Below, piece after piece: positions 4,213-6,109 of a stretch of 6,109 nt of DNA; position 1 is the stretch's first letter, and each line of letters begins with the position of its first letter. The notes under the pieces were generated by a model that was not told the origin of the DNA, did no database searches, and saw only the letters and a program-made list of their open reading frames with translations. The DNA lies in the NCBI GenBank assembly GCA_903876615.1, contig CAIRAS010000450.1, positions 1 through 6,109 on the forward strand, read 5' to 3'. This stretch comes from an uncultured Holophagaceae bacterium. GTDB taxonomy: Bacteria; Acidobacteriota; Holophagae; Holophagales; Holophagaceae. The position numbers were made by a program, and so were the translations under genes.

Positions 4213-5493
4213 TCATCCAGGTCCGTGATGAAAGGCGAGACCCGCCTCAGCCCCCGTCCCCCGGAGCAGGTCCTCGAGCTCGGCGATCTTACCGGGCAGG
4301 AGCTGTGCTTGTTCCCGCAGGAGCTGGCGCCAGCGCGGCCCTCGGCGAAGCGCCTCCTCCCCGGCGAGGCGGATGTCGCCAGGCCGTTCCTGGGCCAGGA
4401 AGGACAGGATGCAAAAGGCCTGCTGGCGGTCCTTCGGCGCCTTGGTGGCGAACCGTGGTTCCCGGTTCCCCGCCACCAGGAGCTTATGGAGGGCGAAGCG
4501 GGCGGGCTCGGGCACCGCTACCAGGATGCCGGACTTGCCAACGAGGGCCGCCTCCATCGTCTTCTCCAGGAGGTAGTCCATGAACTCCAGCGGCTGGGCA
4601 TGGGCGCCCAGGCGGGGGATCGGGACAGCCTTTTCCCGGTCCTTGCCCCTGGGGGAGGTGACCAGATCAATGCGCCAGTCCTTCCCGGGCACCACGTAGG
4701 TGGTGGGTTTGGAGGAAGCGTGGAGCCGGATACTGGGCAGGAACCCCATCTTCAGCGCGTCGATGGCGCTGGGGACATGGGCCATCAGGAGCGGCGTCTG
4801 CCGGACGCCAATCCCCACCCGGTGCGTCGCGAGCGCCCCGAAATCCACATCCTGGGTCTGCAGGGCCGTCGTCCACTTCACGCCGAGGGCGTTGCCGAGG
4901 GCGAGGAAGGCGTGGGTGCCCACCAGCACACCTCCCAGCTGAAAGACCCCGGCATTGGCGAAGGCATTGATGATCTTTGAGGACGTCGGATCCGTGAGGG
5001 TCAGGCCGCCGCTGCGGAGCATGGCCGCCAGGCGGCTGAGGCGGTCCGTGTGTCCCTTCGCCTGGCCCTGGCCCTCCCGGTAGGTCTGAAGCAGCTGCTG
5101 GGTGGCCTCGTTGTCAGGCCCGACGTAGAACTCCCGGGCTGCGCCCAGGCCTTCGCTCGACCGGAAGTACCAGTATCTCTCGCCACCCCGCTCCCGGGTG
5201 GTCAGCCCGCCGGACAGATCGGCGAAGGACCGCGCGAACTCGGCCCCGCGCAGGTGCTCCAGCAACTCCGCATAGAGCGTCTGCGTCTCCAGAGGCAGCA
5301 GCCGGTAGGGGGCAGGGCTTTGCACCCCTTGGGCGTGGGTCTCCTGGGGTTTGCCCGCGGGTCTCCGAGCAGCCTCCCCTAGCGCTCTGGAGCCAGCCCT
5401 GGAGGAGGCCTTGGGCAAGGAACCCGTCCCGGCGCGCACCGAAGCACCCCGCCGGTCGGGTTTGGGATCCCGGTCCTTCTTCCCCGGAGCCAC
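4213..5493 (-). CDS. GSU2403-family nucleotidyltransferase-fold protein
   Basis: The protein has 426 residues. Residues 1-60 are basic and low-complexity (Lys/Arg/Pro/Ala-rich), probably disordered. From about 61 there is a helical N-terminal region ('LLPLETQTLYAELLEHL', 'TDRLSRLAAMLRSGG'). The catalytic core follows: 'GVLVGTHAFLALGNALGVKW' (188-207), then 'QTQDVDF' with Asp215 and Asp217 as the two metal-binding carboxylates, and Asp276 in 'WRIDLVTSP' as the likely third. The C-terminal part has the family's 'PEPARFALHKLLVAGNR' (328-344) and a long helical tail. This is the minimal Pol-beta-like nucleotidyltransferase group (NTP_transf_8/GSU2403), related in fold to AbiEii-type toxins; its substrate is unknown to me. 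The GTG start (5491-5493) is supported by GAGGAGG four bases upstream. The gene stands alone, 99 bases before the toxin-antitoxin operon, and appears catalytically complete. No obvious antitoxin gene is fused to it or overlaps it. Confidence 0.85.
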   Translation of the reverse strand: MAPGKKDRDPKPDRRGASVRAGTGSLPKASSRAGSRALGEAARRPAGKPQETHAQGVQSPAPYRLLPLETQTLYAELLEHLRGAEFARSFADLSGGLTTRERGGERYWYFRSSEGLGAAREFYVGPDNEATQQLLQTYREGQGQAKGHTDRLSRLAAMLRSGGLTLTDPTSSKIINAFANAGVFQLGGVLVGTHAFLALGNALGVKWTTALQTQDVDFGALATHRVGIGVRQTPLLMAHVPSAIDALKMGFLPSIRLHASSKPTTYVVPGKDWRIDLVTSPRGKDREKAVPIPRLGAHAQPLEFMDYLLEKTMEAALVGKSGILVAVPEPARFALHKLLVAGNREPRFATKAPKDRQQAFCILSFLAQERPGDIRLAGEEALRRGPRWRQLLREQAQLLPGKIAELEDLLRGTGAEAGLAFHHGPG

Positions 5494-5541
5494 AGCGCCT
5501 CCTCAGGCTGACAGTCACCAGTTTAGGTCGGCGCGTGAGCC

Positions 5542-5580
5542 TTGCCCCAAAAAATATTAATTTTTTGGGGCAATTTTTTT
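5542..5580 (+). terminator. Perfect 14-bp hairpin plus T7, oriented on the plus strand
   Basis: TTGCCCCAAAAAAT (5542-5555) and its exact complement (5560-5573) enclose a 4-base loop. They are followed on the plus strand by seven T (5574-5580), a textbook intrinsic terminator in that direction. No plus-strand gene ends here. On the minus strand there is no T-run after the stem, although the stem contains A6/T6 and could act bidirectionally. In minus-strand transcripts it would lie in the leader of the nucleotidyltransferase gene or after the gene at 5666. Confidence 0.6.
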
Positions 5581-5584
5581 AAAT

Positions 5585-5611
5585 ATAATATTTGCAAGAA
5601 TTAAGATTCAA
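5585..5611 (-). promoter_or_regulatory. Possible promoter of the GSU2403-family gene
   Basis: On the minus strand TTGAAT (5606-5611) lies 15 bases before TATTAT (5585-5590); other A/T hexamers give 16-17 base spacing. If used, the transcript would carry the hairpin at 5542-5573 in its leader, about 50 bases ahead of the start codon. AT-rich DNA yields such matches easily. Confidence 0.22.
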
Positions 5612-5665
5612 TATGCTATCCAGGTATGGCCCGAGACTCCCAATGGCCATGGCTCTGATGGCCTC

Positions 5666-6109
5666 TCACTGCACCGCGGACGTGAAGGTTCCCAGGATCT
5701 TGCCCTTCGGGATGTAGACGTCGAAGTCGGTGAGGGCGCTGCGGCGGAAGGGGCCTGTGCTGCTCTGGCCGGTGGCTTCGATCTGCAGGATGTAGTGACC
5801 CGGGGCTGTGGCCGGAAGCTCGGCGATGAGGGACTGGGCGCCCAGGTCCGGGAACGTCTGCAGGGTGAAGGTGACCAGGCCAACCCGCGTGCCGTCCCGG
5901 AACAGGTTCGCCGTGATCGTGGCCTCAAACCGGGGGACCCGGTTTTCCATCAGGGCCAGGGTGGCCTGGACCGGGGTGCCCTGGGGGAAGGCCGAGCCAG
6001 GCACGAAGACGTTCATCTCGACCTTACTGCCCAGCCAGGTGGCGTAGACCAGGGTGCCCGTCCCCGCCCACTGGGGTTCCGGCCACCGCAGGAGCAGCTT
6101 CCAGTTCCC
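5666..6109 (-). CDS. C-terminal end of a probable secreted beta-sandwich protein
   Basis: The minus-strand frame is open from the window edge to a TGA at 5666-5668, giving 147 residues of the C-terminus; the start lies outside. The sequence is strand-rich: 'GNWKLLLRWPEP', 'AGTGTLVYATWLGSKVEMNV', 'GTPVQATLALMENRVPRF', 'TITANLFRDGTRVGLVTFTL', 'APGHYILQIEATGQSSTGPF', then 'RRSALTDFDVYIPKGKILG'. The pattern 'G.Y.l.i.A.G....GPF.R' resembles the C-terminal Ig-like domain of secreted or surface VWA-type and 'choice-of-anchor' proteins, where it follows an adhesion or sensor domain. This is a resemblance from memory, and the main domain is not visible. The internal Met at 6014-6016 is not a start, because the frame and the strand pattern continue upstream. 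The end at 'FTSAVQ' shows no sorting signal or membrane anchor. It is separated from the next gene by an AT-rich, hairpin-containing gap. Confidence 0.6.
   Translation of the reverse strand, partial: GNWKLLLRWPEPQWAGTGTLVYATWLGSKVEMNVFVPGSAFPQGTPVQATLALMENRVPRFEATITANLFRDGTRVGLVTFTLQTFPDLGAQSLIAELPATAPGHYILQIEATGQSSTGPFRRSALTDFDVYIPKGKILGTFTSAVQ

Noticed and set aside
4225..4980. Plus-strand open frame of 251 residues
   Set aside because: It is antisense to the GSU2403-family gene, which has catalytic motifs and a strong ribosome site. Nothing recognisable is encoded on the plus strand.

Overview
The window is GC-rich bacterial DNA. Coding regions are roughly 65-70% GC by eye, with third codon positions strongly biased to G/C. 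They are broken up by short, sharply AT-rich intergenic islands: 601-720 is about 23% GC and 1201-1350 about 21% GC by direct count. Every gene I can support lies on the minus strand. Base composition, the TM2 and GSU2403-type families and the secreted-protein fragment would fit an Acidobacteriota (Holophaga/Geothrix-like), Myxococcota or Desulfobacterota/Geobacter-like genome. I cannot fix the taxon from sequence alone.

Layout in transcription order (high to low coordinates): (1) 5666-6109, the C-terminal end of a probable secreted beta-sandwich protein. (2) 5494-5665, an AT-rich gap with a perfect 14-bp hairpin followed by T7 on the plus strand. (3) 4213-5493, a GSU2403-family (NTP_transf_8-like) nucleotidyltransferase-fold protein with a GTG start behind a strong Shine-Dalgarno. 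(4) 2696-4113, a tightly packed five-cistron unit: Phd/YefM antitoxin, RelE/ParE toxin, an unrecognised 64-residue ORF, a 107-residue remnant matching only the C-terminal part of AbiEii-type toxins, and a 103-residue protein of the conserved family with a 'RYIWW.TPEEAL' motif that I recall beside AbiEii genes. It ends at a perfect 15-bp hairpin. (5) 1434-2573, an intact M20-family metallohydrolase. (6) 796-1119, a small zinc-ribbon plus TM2 membrane protein, followed by a strong hairpin terminator. (7) 1-346, the N-terminus of a PAS-domain sensory protein running off the left edge.

The functional theme of 2696-5493 is toxin-antitoxin or abortive infection. It holds an apparently complete ParE-type module, an intact minimal nucleotidyltransferase that could be toxin-like, and the wreckage of an AbiEii system whose partner gene is still intact and translationally coupled. 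The flanking genes (M20 hydrolase, TM2 protein, PAS protein, secreted protein) look like ordinary housekeeping or accessory genes with no obvious link to the cluster.

The most interesting points are the catalytic-domain-less AbiEii fragment kept in a coupled operon with a strong ribosome binding site, the unknown 64-residue ORF joined to parE by a GTGA overlap, a plus-strand-oriented terminator with no plus-strand gene, and the hairpin-dense AT-rich islands.
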